Source of the DNA: Prostheceraeus crozeri
Lineage: Eukaryota > Platyhelminthes > Polycladida > Euryleptidae
Length of the DNA: 64,000 nucleotides
Reading direction: 5' to 3'
Assembly: GCA_907163375.1 (NCBI GenBank)
Contig: CAJQUW010007916.1
Location: 62,001-126,000, forward strand
Of this stretch, positions 33,911-44,369 are shown piece by piece. Both the position numbers and the translations under genes were made by a program. The notes beneath the pieces were generated by a model. It did not search any database. It had not been told where the DNA came from and saw only the letters and a program-made list of their open reading frames with translations. How positions within the stretch are numbered: position 1 is the stretch's first letter; every line of letters begins with the position of its first letter.

Positions 33911-35299
33911 TTTTAACCAATCATGAATTTCAAAGCAGGTACTTTCGAAAAATCCGCGTGACACTTGATCAGAAGATCCTTCTACAATTGCAAGTCACTG
34001 ATTCCTTCGTCAATCATGAAGAAACAGGACTCAACGCAAGTAATCAAGATTCCGAAATAAGAAATAATTTTAGGTGGGAATGCTTGACGAAAAATTTGTA
34101 CTACGTTCGTATGGAGTTTTGATTGCTCTGATTCTCTACAAAATGCGCCTTTCAAGAGGCGTGCTAGAAAAATAAAAGTATGAAAGAGAAATCTACCAAA
34201 TGTTTTGGGAATACACGGGGTTGACGAATGAATATGCGATTACCTGTTGCAAAAGCGGTCAAATTTCGGATAAGACACCAATGAAAATTGAAATCTTGCA
34301 AGCAACTGCTTAAGTGATCAACATTTCCTTTCGTATTGATGCTATGTTTACTTGTGCCATGGCCTCTGAGCTTTGTTTGATAAAGTAGCTGTCACAAGTT
34401 TGTTTATTTTTTTAGATATGTCATTGTTTTTTTCATTTCTTATGTTTGAAATGCAAGAGATGAGAGAAAGGCTTGATTTAAATCATTGCCGGACCTAAAG
34501 CACTTTTCAGTCGGAACTGCTGACGTTTTTGGCTTCTTAGCCGTCATCGTTGCAATGTACCCTATTGTAAGGAATCAGTAACTCACCGCGCAAACCATCA
34601 GTACCTGGATGTGCTTGGAAATTCGGTAGCTCACCTTTGTGCTATTTGCATTCCTGCTTACAAACATGAATTTTTGAGAGCGAGCTCTAGACAATGAGAT
34701 TTCAACTACATGCATTTCATCAATTGTAGATGTCTGTAGTTCGGATGAAGATTTATCTGCATGTGAGTTACTGACTATCTACAAGCATGCTGACTGCACG
34801 GCTAAAATTCCAGAAAAGTTAGTCCACTACTTCTCGTAATGGCTTCAATCAAATATTTCTCTCATCTCTTCCTTCTTTCCTTTCATGGCCTGGGCATAAT
34901 TTCAGATTAAGTATCATATTAACTGGCATGGTGTCTGTAATGTGCGACAGGTTTTAGTCGTCAATTCATGCTGTGTGACATGGATTAATTTTTTTGTGTA
35001 ACGTGGCGGATGAAGCTTTATTTAGATATTTGTTTATGACATAATTTTTTTCCTGTTAATATAAGAGGATATCTCACAATGAGCCCTATCGTCACTTTCT
35101 TATAAATTCCCTATTCTCTCACTGATCATTTCAAAGCTTTTTGAAATGGCAATTAGCGACTCAATGATGACTTACTGCAAGTTATTTATGATTCAAAAGA
35201 AAGCAGTTGTTAACACTATGACAATTTTTTTCTTCTTGCTCAGCATTTGCCCGAACATAATCTAATTCTTCAGTCAGCCGCGTAAGAGCATGTCTCCAC

Positions 35300-35830
35300 A
35301 CAATCGCTCGTCAATCTGGTGAAAAACGGTGCAAATTTTGTTTTCCAGTTCATCCAAATGCATAGAATGACTCCAGTGCACCATTTCCTTAACATGTTCA
35401 AGCGAATAAAAAGTCACAAGGCATTAACTGTAATATCGGAAGCCATTCCATAGGCTGTCATTACGGTCAATCCATGATTTAGGAAAATGATTGTTTAAAT
35501 AATTTACGATCGGTCGGCAGTAGTGCGCTGGCACTCCATCCTGCATGAAGATGCTCCTATCCTGTGACATTCGTTATCACTTTACACAGCATGAAAAGGA
35601 AGTTTTTACCATTCATTGTCAGTTTCTCGAAAGAAAAATGGCTCAGCTGCGCTTCATAAGGAAATGACAGCCCAAGCTTTTAGACTGCGTTGATCCATGG
35701 ATTTTCTGTTAAGGTATTTGTTGTGACCAGACCGCTCTGCAGAGTCAGTCTTCCAAACATCGAACAGTTGACAAGCCATTCCCAGTGGTTTCAAGAAAGA
35801 CAGGATCTTGTATCGTGTGACGTCTTGGCA
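35300..35830 (-). pseudogene. Decayed mariner-type (DDE_3) transposase fragment
   Basis: The minus strand contains FMQDGVPAHYC followed by VNYLNNHFPKSWIDR, the second catalytic Asp region of insect-type mariner relatives. A degraded upstream segment (AVISLMKRS, then AIFL) runs in broken frames. Several stops are present. It resembles, but is not a copy of, the transposase at 44,768-45,817. Confidence 0.6.
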
Positions 35831-36205
35831 TGATTAATAGAAAATGACAGCTGCACGAGAATGCCTTCTAATTTTGAATGTAAAATTTCTGAACGAAATG
35901 GAGAAGTTTATTTTTGAAACAGTTAAGCTGATTATTCATGCCGGTTTTGAGTTACGGGAGAGGGAGGAGTCTCATTAATACATTCTGTTTATACTTCAAA
36001 AGTAGTTCTTTCGAAAATAGCAGTTTTTCCAGTGATGCATGCTAGTGAACCTGGTAAAAACTGATGTTTGAAAAAGTATCAGTAGCAATATTATGCTATT
36101 TATTTACTTGTTGACTGAGGATTCATCATCTTTATTGCAGCAGACCCAACTTCTACCTGAACGCTTTCAAAACTAATCAGATTGTGGGATATCGATTGAT
36201 CGTAA

Positions 36206-36450
36206 TTTTTTTACTTTAAGGGGGGCCATTCCAATTTGACTTTCCGGTTTTTATTTTTGATAAGAGTGGCAGCCCTGGATTCGCCATTTACAGTGCCTTT
36301 AACGACACGCGGGAGAACGTCGGTCCTATTCAATTCCGTCCCGAGAACCGCACAGGTGGCGTCTACGGTTTTCGTCCAGTGTGGCAGTTTCCTGGCTTCC
36401 CATGTCGATACTTCTTTATAGGATCGTGCCATTGCATTAACATGCACATT
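36206..36450 (-). other. Short GC-richer segment with a 78-codon ORF, unrecognised
   Basis: The minus strand encodes 78 residues with charged N-terminal half and KNKNRKVKLEWPPLK at its end. No family was recognised. The composition differs from its AT-rich surroundings, so it may be a retroelement scrap. Confidence 0.25.
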
Positions 36451-36957
36451 TTGATATCATGGTTGTTGCTTGTCATTTGTTACTTCAACTCAACATGTTT
36501 GAACATTTCAGTCTGATAAATCGTCTAAATACAACTTTCTAGAATTTTATGAATCAGATGATGAAAATGAAGAATTTTTTATCTTTGGAAAGTTCAGGAA
36601 ATTACCTTTTCTGTCGACATGAAATTATTCAGATCCCAAGGACTTCATTGAGTGCAGGCTAATGAGGAAAAGCGCATGTTTATAAACTTACGGACCAGCG
36701 GTCACAGAATTCAAAAATTTTGATAACTGAGTGCGGTGAAGTCAAATATCGTTCATTATCTAGCGCGTCAAAATTTAGTGGCAAAATTCAAATAGGAAAT
36801 GTTTCAAATGTTGTGATAAAAATAGCTTAAAGAAATGTCCGGATAATTCTTGAGCGATGTAATTGGAGTGCAAATCTGGTCAAGATGTGTAAATTCGGTA
36901 AAAGAACCCGTGAATCGCCCGGAAATTTAAAACTTGAAATCTGGCCGCCACCCTGTG

Positions 36958-37854
36958 TACCACATTCATGGGTGAGATTCTTCCGGAAATTTGGCATGAA
37001 CGTTATTAGGTCTCGGGATTCGTCCAAGAACGTTATGAAACAGAAGGGTGGTGGTAGGGTTTTTTCTGTGGTTGTTGAATTTTTCAATACGTTTTGAGAA
37101 GCAAAGTTTTTTAAGATTGTTTTTATATTTTCCTATTTTTGTCAAACAAATTTTTGATTAGACTGTCAGGCATATTTTAGTAAATATTTATCAGTAATTA
37201 TTTCAACTAAGAAAGTAATATATTAACATATTTGCTAATGAATTGTCTTCTCCCTGCCTTAAATACTAGTTGAGTGCTGTTTCTTCGGTTGAAGAATTCG
37301 AAATTTATTTGCCATTAATCGAATACAGAAATCTTATAGAAGCGCATGGCGACGCCGCTTGATTGAAATTCAATGAAATCTTAGTATTTCTTTTAAACTT
37401 TAGTTCATTACGAGAAAACAGCAAAACTTCAAGAAAGAAGTCAGAAACAAACAAATTATTCGAAGAATAGCTTCACTGTCCTCTTTCTGCCCATTTTACA
37501 ATACTTAGTTTATCCACTTATTTTTGCATGCTTAGTTGCTGTGAGGCCTGCCAATGGTACCGCGTATAAAAGTCTTGCCACTACAAATTGCTATTAAACC
37601 AACGATGGTTTTTTGAGAAGGTTGTTTGCCTGTCGTTCAATTTGCTGTCTTACGCATGCACATTCATGATGTCCTCATACTTAACTGTGATCAAAATGAA
37701 TTGCCGACTATGAATGTTTTCCCCTCTATGAATTTGAAATGCTGAACTCTTCTAAATAACAACTTCATTAGAAAGCTATGATCTTGCACACTTTTAGTAG
37801 GCTATTCATCAATTATCATTTTCATGTTTGCATTTCATACGCACGAACTATGCG
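36958..37854. other. AT-rich DNA, no recognised gene
   Basis: No ORF or repeat that I could support. Confidence 0.45.
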
Positions 37855-39024
37855 CAGACCACCCAGACATTCGCTTTTTTCGCTTTTATTCGCTTTTTCG
37901 AAAATATGCCTGAATTTTCGCTTTTATCGAGTGGCATTCGTTTTTTTCGCTTTTTTGGTAGAGCAGGAAAAGTGTTTCGTAGTACAGACCTTTTTTACAT
38001 GTTGACAACGCAACATGACTTTTTGTCATGTTGCCCTTTAGTCATGCTATCATCCATTTGTTTACAATTGAATGCATATCTTGACGATCGCATAATCTTA
38101 TGTAATAACTATATTATATAGGCATTGGAAAATGTGCCCTTATTAGCCAAAAAAGTCATGCAGCAATTCTGGAAGGCAAAGCCTTGTCGTAGTGCGTTCC
38201 GGTAAATGCACAATTTTTACAGTAACTTTGAGGCCATGGTGCTATAGCTTTTACACGATTCTGAATTGATGCATGCTGAAAGTACATGCGGTTTACATGT
38301 TACAAATGAATGTCATTGAATTTATCAGTCAAGGAATTCGAGACATCAATCCATGCTGGCTTGCCATAGACACACGGGAGGCCTACTATCGAATTTTCTT
38401 AGAAGACTGATTTTGGATTAGTGAAACAAGCGGTTCAGTTCGTGCGAATGAGTGAGGTGCATTGCATAATGTTGATAAATAGGCATAAGAAATTGAGATG
38501 ATATACACAATGGAATATTTTCTATTGAATTTTTTATTGCACTGCCACTTTCACTGTAATTTTCTTGAAGTACGTGTAACTAGTCAAAAAGTTGATGTGT
38601 ATAATAATCATTTTGTATCTACTGATAAAGACATTAATATGAAGCTGATATGATCGGATATGTGTAGCCTCGTATAACCACCTGAAACTTTCTGAGTTTC
38701 AGATTGAAGAATAGATGTACCAGCAGGCTTAATGCACTATTTTGTAACTAATTTGACAACCGTTTGCATTACTGCAGTCATACTGATTACGTCATGCTTC
38801 ACTCGCTATATAAATGTATGAGCTGTGTGCTGAGCTATGAGGTATCCACTTATCTCGTGTGTTTCAACAACTCGTGACTTCTGGCAAATGCGCCAGTAAA
38901 TATGAATGCCCACATAAAATTCAACGAGAGAAAGTGGTGTCAACGATCCAAGACAATGGGAACCTTGCATCGCAAAGCTTGGGCTTGGTTTTAGACAAAT
39001 TGTCTGGGCTATTTGTCATGTTTT

Positions 39025-39152
39025 GAATCGAATTGGAAAGAGCCAATATTGAGAGACATTGATTTTATTTCCGTTTTCGTTCTTTATTACAAAATAATGA
39101 AGACAAAAATAAAGTCAATGTTTTTCAATATTGGCTGTCTCCAATTCAATTC
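39025..39152. repeat. Imperfect 128-bp palindrome (fold-back)
   Basis: About 55-base arms with GAATYGAATTGGA, GCCAATATTGA and CATTGA(T/C)TTTATTT words at roughly 80% match, closing around TTACAAAATAATGAA. Folds into one hairpin. No coding role. Confidence 0.75.
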
Positions 39153-39573
39153 CAAGCTTAGACTTGGTTGCAGATTCTAGTAGACGTGCATGGAGCATGA
39201 TCTTGATGGCCGTTGAAGTAGGCTGCATAGTGATAGTTTTTTATGGAATATTTTCAAAGATTTGGCCAACATAATAATTTATCGTCGGCTTTCATCAATT
39301 TAGATTTATAATATTGATGTATATTTACACTGTAAAGTTTTGATTGAAAAAGTACTAATATATGTTTCATAACAGGCAGTTTTGATTTCTGGAATAGGCC
39401 CACTTACAGTCAAAAGCTTGACGGAAAGGGTCTGTAAAGAACCCACTCGAATGTAAGTCACTGACAGCATAATTTTCTCTCTTTGGCAACCGTCTATTGT
39501 CGGAAAAATTCCATTTTTGAAATATTTATCATCTAATCACTATAGGGCTGCATAGTTGAGCATTATCAAATTC

Positions 39574-40130
39574 TTTTAATAATGAAAGCAACACAATTGA
39601 CGTCATGTGTTTAATACCCGAGCGCTTTCGTGGCCTCTTGTCAAGGGTGGACGGCCAAGTGTGAACATGTACAGAGATGGCTGAGAAACATTCAATGATA
39701 ACCGCCGCCAGTGACACCAACCAATCAGTGCCAAGGTAAAGACAATGAATAAAGGAACTCTTTATGTACACATAAAACAGGTCGCTTCGCAGCTATGTAC
39801 AGTGCTTCCAATACAGGCAAAGAAAAACGATATTTACAAGATGATAAAATAGAAAAATATGTACAAAGTGGACGGTACTGAAAAGATTCACATTCAAGTA
39901 TGTGTCGAGCGATAGAACTTTGAGGTACTGTTCTAGATCGCGGTCTTGTCTTTCTATCCTCAAGCCACCTAGGAACATGTTCTCTCATTCGGACCCGCAA
40001 AGTCCTCTCGGTACGTCCGATGTAACTGTGTGTACATGTTCACACTTGGCCGTCCACCCTTGACAAGAGGCCACGAAAGCGCTCGGGTATTAAACACATG
40101 ACGTCAATTGTGTTGCTTTCATTATTAAAA
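39574..40130 (-). mobile_element. Penelope-like element 3' fragment between inverted 100-bp repeats
   Basis: Two 100-base inverted copies (39,574-39,673 and 40,031-40,130) flank the end of a Penelope-like ORF. They share GACAAGAGGCCACGAAAGCG and TTAAACACATGACGTCAATTG. Inverted flanking copies are a known peculiarity of Penelope-like elements. The GCCACGAAAGCG word resembles the 3' part of their hammerhead motifs, but no CTGATGA partner is present. Confidence 0.7.
39725..40027 (-). pseudogene. GIY-YIG endonuclease end of a Penelope-like protein
   Basis: The minus strand reads YIGRTERTLRVRMREHV, then SIARHILECESF and LEALYIAAKRP, ending LYSLSLPWH and a stop. This is the C-terminal GIY-YIG nuclease of Penelope-like retroelements, with the YIG, the catalytic Arg region and the Glu (in LEALYI) visible. 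The reverse transcriptase part is missing, so this is a truncated copy. Confidence 0.8.
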
Positions 40131-41064
40131 CTTATTGGAAATCGGCATTGCTTTACAACATTATCAAATTCATTGATTGTAAATATACAAGTTGACACTT
40201 TTACATCTAAATTAACGTTTGCCCATCTAATAAAATATCAATTTTGCTCCAATAATATAGCTTAGTTATGAGCATTATCTTCCTTTACAAAAATGCATCC
40301 TATTGAGCAATATTATTAGCATGATAATAGACTTGCGAGTTCTGAAAAAACTACAATAATTTTCAGATGAAACCTTTAGTGTACATTCTACCACTGTATA
40401 AAATAATTGCCGTATTGATGTAGAACCTTAATAAGGATCCTTAATTCGTCATATGATCCATTTCGCATGACTTAAGTTAACAGACACCTATCGAATAAAT
40501 ACTTGAAAATATCAATATGCCTTGGAAGAGATGTTCAAAGTTTCAGACTAATTTAGCAGTTGGAAGCATGACAGCTAAAGAAATTTTCTTAACCACAGAA
40601 ATTATAAAATCGTCTTCATTGCTGAAGTTTCTAGCAGTATTTTTTTGATTTTTTACAACACTATGTTTCAACAATCCTATGAAACAATCTTGGTATCTAC
40701 ATTGTTTGTCTAAAATCGAAGCAATCTGAATTGATTGCTGTTTGTATGTCTGATCATTAATAGAATACAAAAGCTAGCTTTATGTATGTATATGGTCCGG
40801 TGTATTTGCGAATCGTTTAGCAAGATGCAAGTAAAATGCCTCCTAAGTGGTACTCCGACAAGTTATCATTTTTGTACAAGTAATATTTGCAATCTACACT
40901 GGTTCGTAGTGTTCGTGGTAGTGCATGGGTTGATGACATATGATGTCTTTATAACACTTCTACATTGTTTTGATGTAAAAAATTTCGGTTCGCTTTTTTT
41001 CGCTTTTCTAAGTTTAGGATTCTTTTCTTCACTTTTTTTAAATTCGAATCGGCTGGGTGGTCTG

Positions 41065-41689
41065 TATACGTCAAAGTTATCTAATTGTATGGATGAAAAT
41101 TGTCGAAGCTTGATGTTGGTATTGCCTGCTTGTGAACGGAACCTTGATTACAATCTTATGACAGGTGAGTTTGTATATTGTAAGTACCGGTACTTCTGTA
41201 TGTACAATTTATCCGTTAAGCCAGTGATAAGTCTTCTCACTGCCCTCCAATGTTTCGTCGAAAAATCGCTAAGTTGTATATCGAATCAACTCACGGATTC
41301 GATTTTGAACTTCAGGTGGCAGTTGGAGTCGATCAGCGCATTACAGAAAAATCCTCGAGGAAATGAAATCCGGATAAGGAATGGATAGATGCCATAACTC
41401 CTAATTGTATCCAATGCAGTGAATTATTAAATCCATTCGATTCATTTCTTTGTTGGTGAAGAATTTGTGATAGAGAAAATGTAAAATGGGTTTCAAAAGA
41501 CGGATATAAATGATTAAGCGGACACAATGACTTCGGCAATTGCAGTAAGTCATGAAAAGTCGCAATGACACAAATGATAGGCCTATAAGCAAGTAGACTT
41601 CTTCTCGGATATACGAAGATTTCTCCTTCTTGAAGAAGGCCTGTAATCTGATGCTGTGTTTGCGCTGGATATTGAGTTTCAAGCAGTGG
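41065..41689. other. Non-coding stretch upstream of the Harbinger remnant
   Basis: The only long frame (41,333-41,821, minus) is antisense to the Harbinger transposase at its 5' end and has no family features. The N-terminal part of the transposase is not recognisable here. Confidence 0.4.
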
Positions 41690-42577
41690 TCGGATTCTGA
41701 CGCGAATTTCGAACTCAGAGAAGTGAATCAATTTCAGCAACCGATCAGCTTGCAGCCACATTGCGATATTATGCAACAGGAAGTTTCCAAATGGTAATTG
41801 GAGATACCTGCGGATTATCACAGCCTTCCATATATAGAGCTATCTCATCGGTTAGTGCAGAGTTAGATAAATTGTGGGATCAGACCATTTTCTTTCCTGT
41901 CGAGTCATCTGATATTCGCACAGTGAAACAACAATTCTACAATATTGCCAGCTTTCCTAACGTTGTGGGATGCATTGACGGAACGCACATTCCTATCCTG
42001 AAGCCGAAGGAGTACGAATGGCAGTACCTCAACCGAAAAATGTATCATAGCATTAATGTGCAAGCAGTGTGCGACTCTCAAGGGAAATTTATCAACATGG
42101 TTGTAAAGCATCCTGGAAGTGCTCATGATAGTTTATACTTCAAGATTCCCAACTTTGGACTTATATGGAGGCTAACAATGACATCGGATTTATCCTTGTT
42201 GACAGTGCTTATCCTTGCAAGAGATGGCTGATGACTCCCCTATCAAGTCCAGAAGATCAGTCAGAAAGAAGATACAACTAGGGGCCTACTCTCACAAACG
42301 AACTCGTGTACTAATAGAAAATGCATTCGGAGTTTGGAAAAGACGATTTGCAGTGCTCAACACGCCAAACCGACGTAAAATTCAAAATATTGCACGTGAC
42401 ATTCGATCAACTGCAATCCCTCACAATTTCGCAAAACATAATAATGATCCTGTTCCTGAAGCTGAGTCCCCTATATCCTTACCGACCACTAGCGATCCTC
42501 ACCAAATCCCATCAGAGATCGAAAGTCATGGCTTCATGGTTCGCCGACACCTCATTAACACGGTCTTCAACTTTTGA
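41690..42577 (+). pseudogene. PIF/Harbinger transposase remnant, second family
   Basis: The plus strand opens with ATDQLAATLRYYATGSFQ (about 41,740), an HTH segment GLSQPSIYRAI, and the first catalytic Asp in VGCIDGTHIPI. The second Asp region (about 42,190) is damaged: LTVLILARDG replaces the expected segment after a frame change. The third catalytic residue is in LIENAFGVWKRRF in the next frame (42,215-42,577). It is only distantly related to the copy at 7,339-8,394. The 5' part is missing. Confidence 0.85.
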
Positions 42578-43079
42578 TCAATTTCGCAATTCATACATGC
42601 AGTACCGTGTTTAATTCACATGCCTTGTGATTCCTGGATGTAGGCTAGGTCTATATCTCGCAATTTCGTTTATGTTCCTCGAAATAATGTCTATTATGCT
42701 TAACACTCAATGCCTAATGCTGATTTTTATTTGTAGCAAAATACACTGGGCAATAGAAGTTCTAATATAGGGGAGCGGCGGGTCCATTTGGCACCCGGGG
42801 TTGGGAGCATTGCATGCCACCATTTATAGGCCTAGATATACCACGTGATCTAAAACGTTTACGAAACTCTGACATGGTTCGCAAGTAGGCATATAACATT
42901 TTCCAATGATTTACATGTAGGCCTTACGATATTTATCTTGAAAATTGCCTTAATTCCGTGCTCAAGTAACCCCTAATTACAAAACAATTTTCTCCATAAC
43001 ACATTATAGCCTTTTTATTGTCTCACATCGTCTAAAAATTTCACAAAAGAAAATACTCCGTTATTGTCAATTGAGTCAG
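42578..43079. other. Harbinger internal spacer
   Basis: AT-rich sequence between the convergent transposase and Myb-like genes. No ORF. Confidence 0.4.
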
Positions 43080-43825
43080 GCACGGCAGCACGAAGCGAAA
43101 CAGCTGTTGCTTTGACCTCCACCATGGCTTCGTATGTAGCTATAGCGGCTTTCAGTTGAGCTTCTAGAACCTCAAAAGTTGCTTCATAGTCACTTGATGA
43201 CTTAATGACCTCTTGGGTTGGGATTCCGGAGTCGTTCGAATAGTTTGGAATTTTGGATCAGCTTGAATTGAGATTTGAGAAGAATCCATTTCGGACGATT
43301 CCTCCCCGGCATCCTCTTGGTTTTCCTTGTTAACGGTGACATCTTGACTGATATCTGAAATATTTAAAATACAGTGTATATCGATGATTGTTAGGCTCAG
43401 AATAGGGCAAAAGTTGACTTACCTTTGAATGCTTCTCTTGGTCCTATTGATGATTCTCTGGCGTCAAGAATTCCCTTGAATGTTGGGCTATCTCCAAACA
43501 AGTCGGCTATCTTCTGCTCTGTGGCCGTCAGCGTAATCGTTTGACGCTGATCCACCACCAGTCCCTGACGCGTGCCTACGCATTTTGGATAGCTTTGATT
43601 TCGCACGATTATACATGTTTTTGTATCTGGCCTTGATTTGCTCCACGCTTCTGCTTCCTTTGCCGTCCAGCGCATTGACTGCGGTAGTTATTTCTTGCCA
43701 TGCTTATCTTTTCCTCCTATTGATGTCTGCACTTTTTTCTTTATTCTTCAATATCCCAACTTTTTCTTCATATTTTTCAATTAAGAAGCGATCGAGCTCT
43801 GAACCTTCAGTCATACAGCCCTCCT
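43080..43825 (-). pseudogene. Myb/SANT-like DNA-binding partner of the Harbinger element
   Basis: On the minus strand an ATG (43,817) leads into a Myb/SANT-like trihelix: ELDRFLIEKYEEKVGIL, then AWQEITTAVNAL and RSVEQIKARYKNMYNRAK. An in-frame TAA interrupts it near 43,710. After a frame change it continues LTATEQKIADLFGDSP and meets a donor (GTAAGTC) near 43,420; a second acidic Ser/Glu-rich part follows at 43,350-43,080. Harbinger elements carry such a gene convergent to the transposase to help DNA binding and nuclear import. It ends with GAATACGGCC at 44,079, a plausible right terminus. Confidence 0.75.
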
Positions 43826-44083
43826 GTCGAATGAACTCGATCGATGTTAATGTTGTCAACTGCGATGGCAAGCGTTCATCACATTGATCGATAAAGAAAA
43901 AATCGTGTGTTTGGTTCGCGCGCGTGCTCTGTAGCTGTAGTTATTCGAACCCGAGTTACAGCTTCATTCATGAATACCGATTTGTGGTTTAAGTTCGATT
44001 AGCTGCAGCTAACCTCTTGACATCAACTACAGTTACATAGCTAAAGCTACATAACTTGAACTTGTTTCGTGAATACGGCCTAA

Positions 44084-44119
44084 GGTGCAAGATGCAAATG
44101 TTCATTTGCATCGTGCACC
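44084..44119. repeat. Short hairpin with ATGCAAAT octamers
   Basis: Arms GGTGCAAGATGCAAATG and CATTTGCATCGTGCACC pair with one mismatch around a TT loop. Each arm contains ATGCAAAT. It directly abuts a hammerhead-like core. Confidence 0.75.
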
Positions 44120-44146
44120 TGATGAAGTCTGTGACGAAAATTTGTC
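44119..44146 (+). ncRNA. Hammerhead-ribozyme-like core with GTC site
   Basis: CTGATGA (44,119-44,125), a minimal stem II (GTC/GAC around TGT), GAAA (44,136-44,139), then ATTTGTC with GTC at 44,144-44,146 as the possible cleavage triplet. Stem II is only 3 bp and I could not pair stem I, so activity is doubtful. Confidence 0.3.
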
Positions 44147-44369
44147 AATAAACTGATGCATTTTGAGACTACGTTAATATTTCTTTATCGCTAATAATAT
44201 TGTTGATATCAATCTTCAGATCTACACACCTATAACATGCGGCATGTCCTTTGAAATGAACAAAAGGAATTAACTTTCTTGATTTTCCTGTTTGAATGAA
44301 AGAAGTTTGTTTACACGATAAAAAGACTGCACATACAAATTAGCTAAGTTAGATTGCAAAATTTATATA

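Larger units (their letters stand above)
31906..36957. mobile_element. Segment bounded by CAGGGTGGCGGCC inverted ends with TA flanks
   Basis: Left end CCCAGGGTGGCGGCC (31,906) and right end GGCCGCCACCCTGTG (to 36,957) form a 15-base inverted pair with one mismatch, each flanked by TA, as expected for Tc1/mariner-type insertion. A decayed mariner-type transposase lies inside. At 5 kb it is too long for an intact mariner, so it has absorbed other DNA or the ends belong to different copies. Confidence 0.45.
37855..41064. mobile_element. Segment bounded by CAGACCACCCAG inverted ends
   Basis: The left end reads CAGACCACCCAGACATTCG. The right end, read inward, is CAGACCACCCAGCCGATTCG. Flanks are TATGCG (37,849-37,854) and TATACG (41,065-41,070), a 6-base target duplication with one difference. 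Subterminal TTCGCTTTTTTCGCTTTT words occur at both ends. No own transposase was found; a Penelope-like piece lies inside. Candidate non-autonomous DNA transposon with a nested insertion. Confidence 0.5.

Noticed and set aside
33671-33964. 97-codon ORF with peptide repeats
   Set aside because: It is a translation of the ~28-30-bp minisatellite.
43585-43887. 100-codon plus-strand ORF rich in Leu and Ser
   Set aside because: It is antisense to the Myb-like gene, which has clear family motifs.
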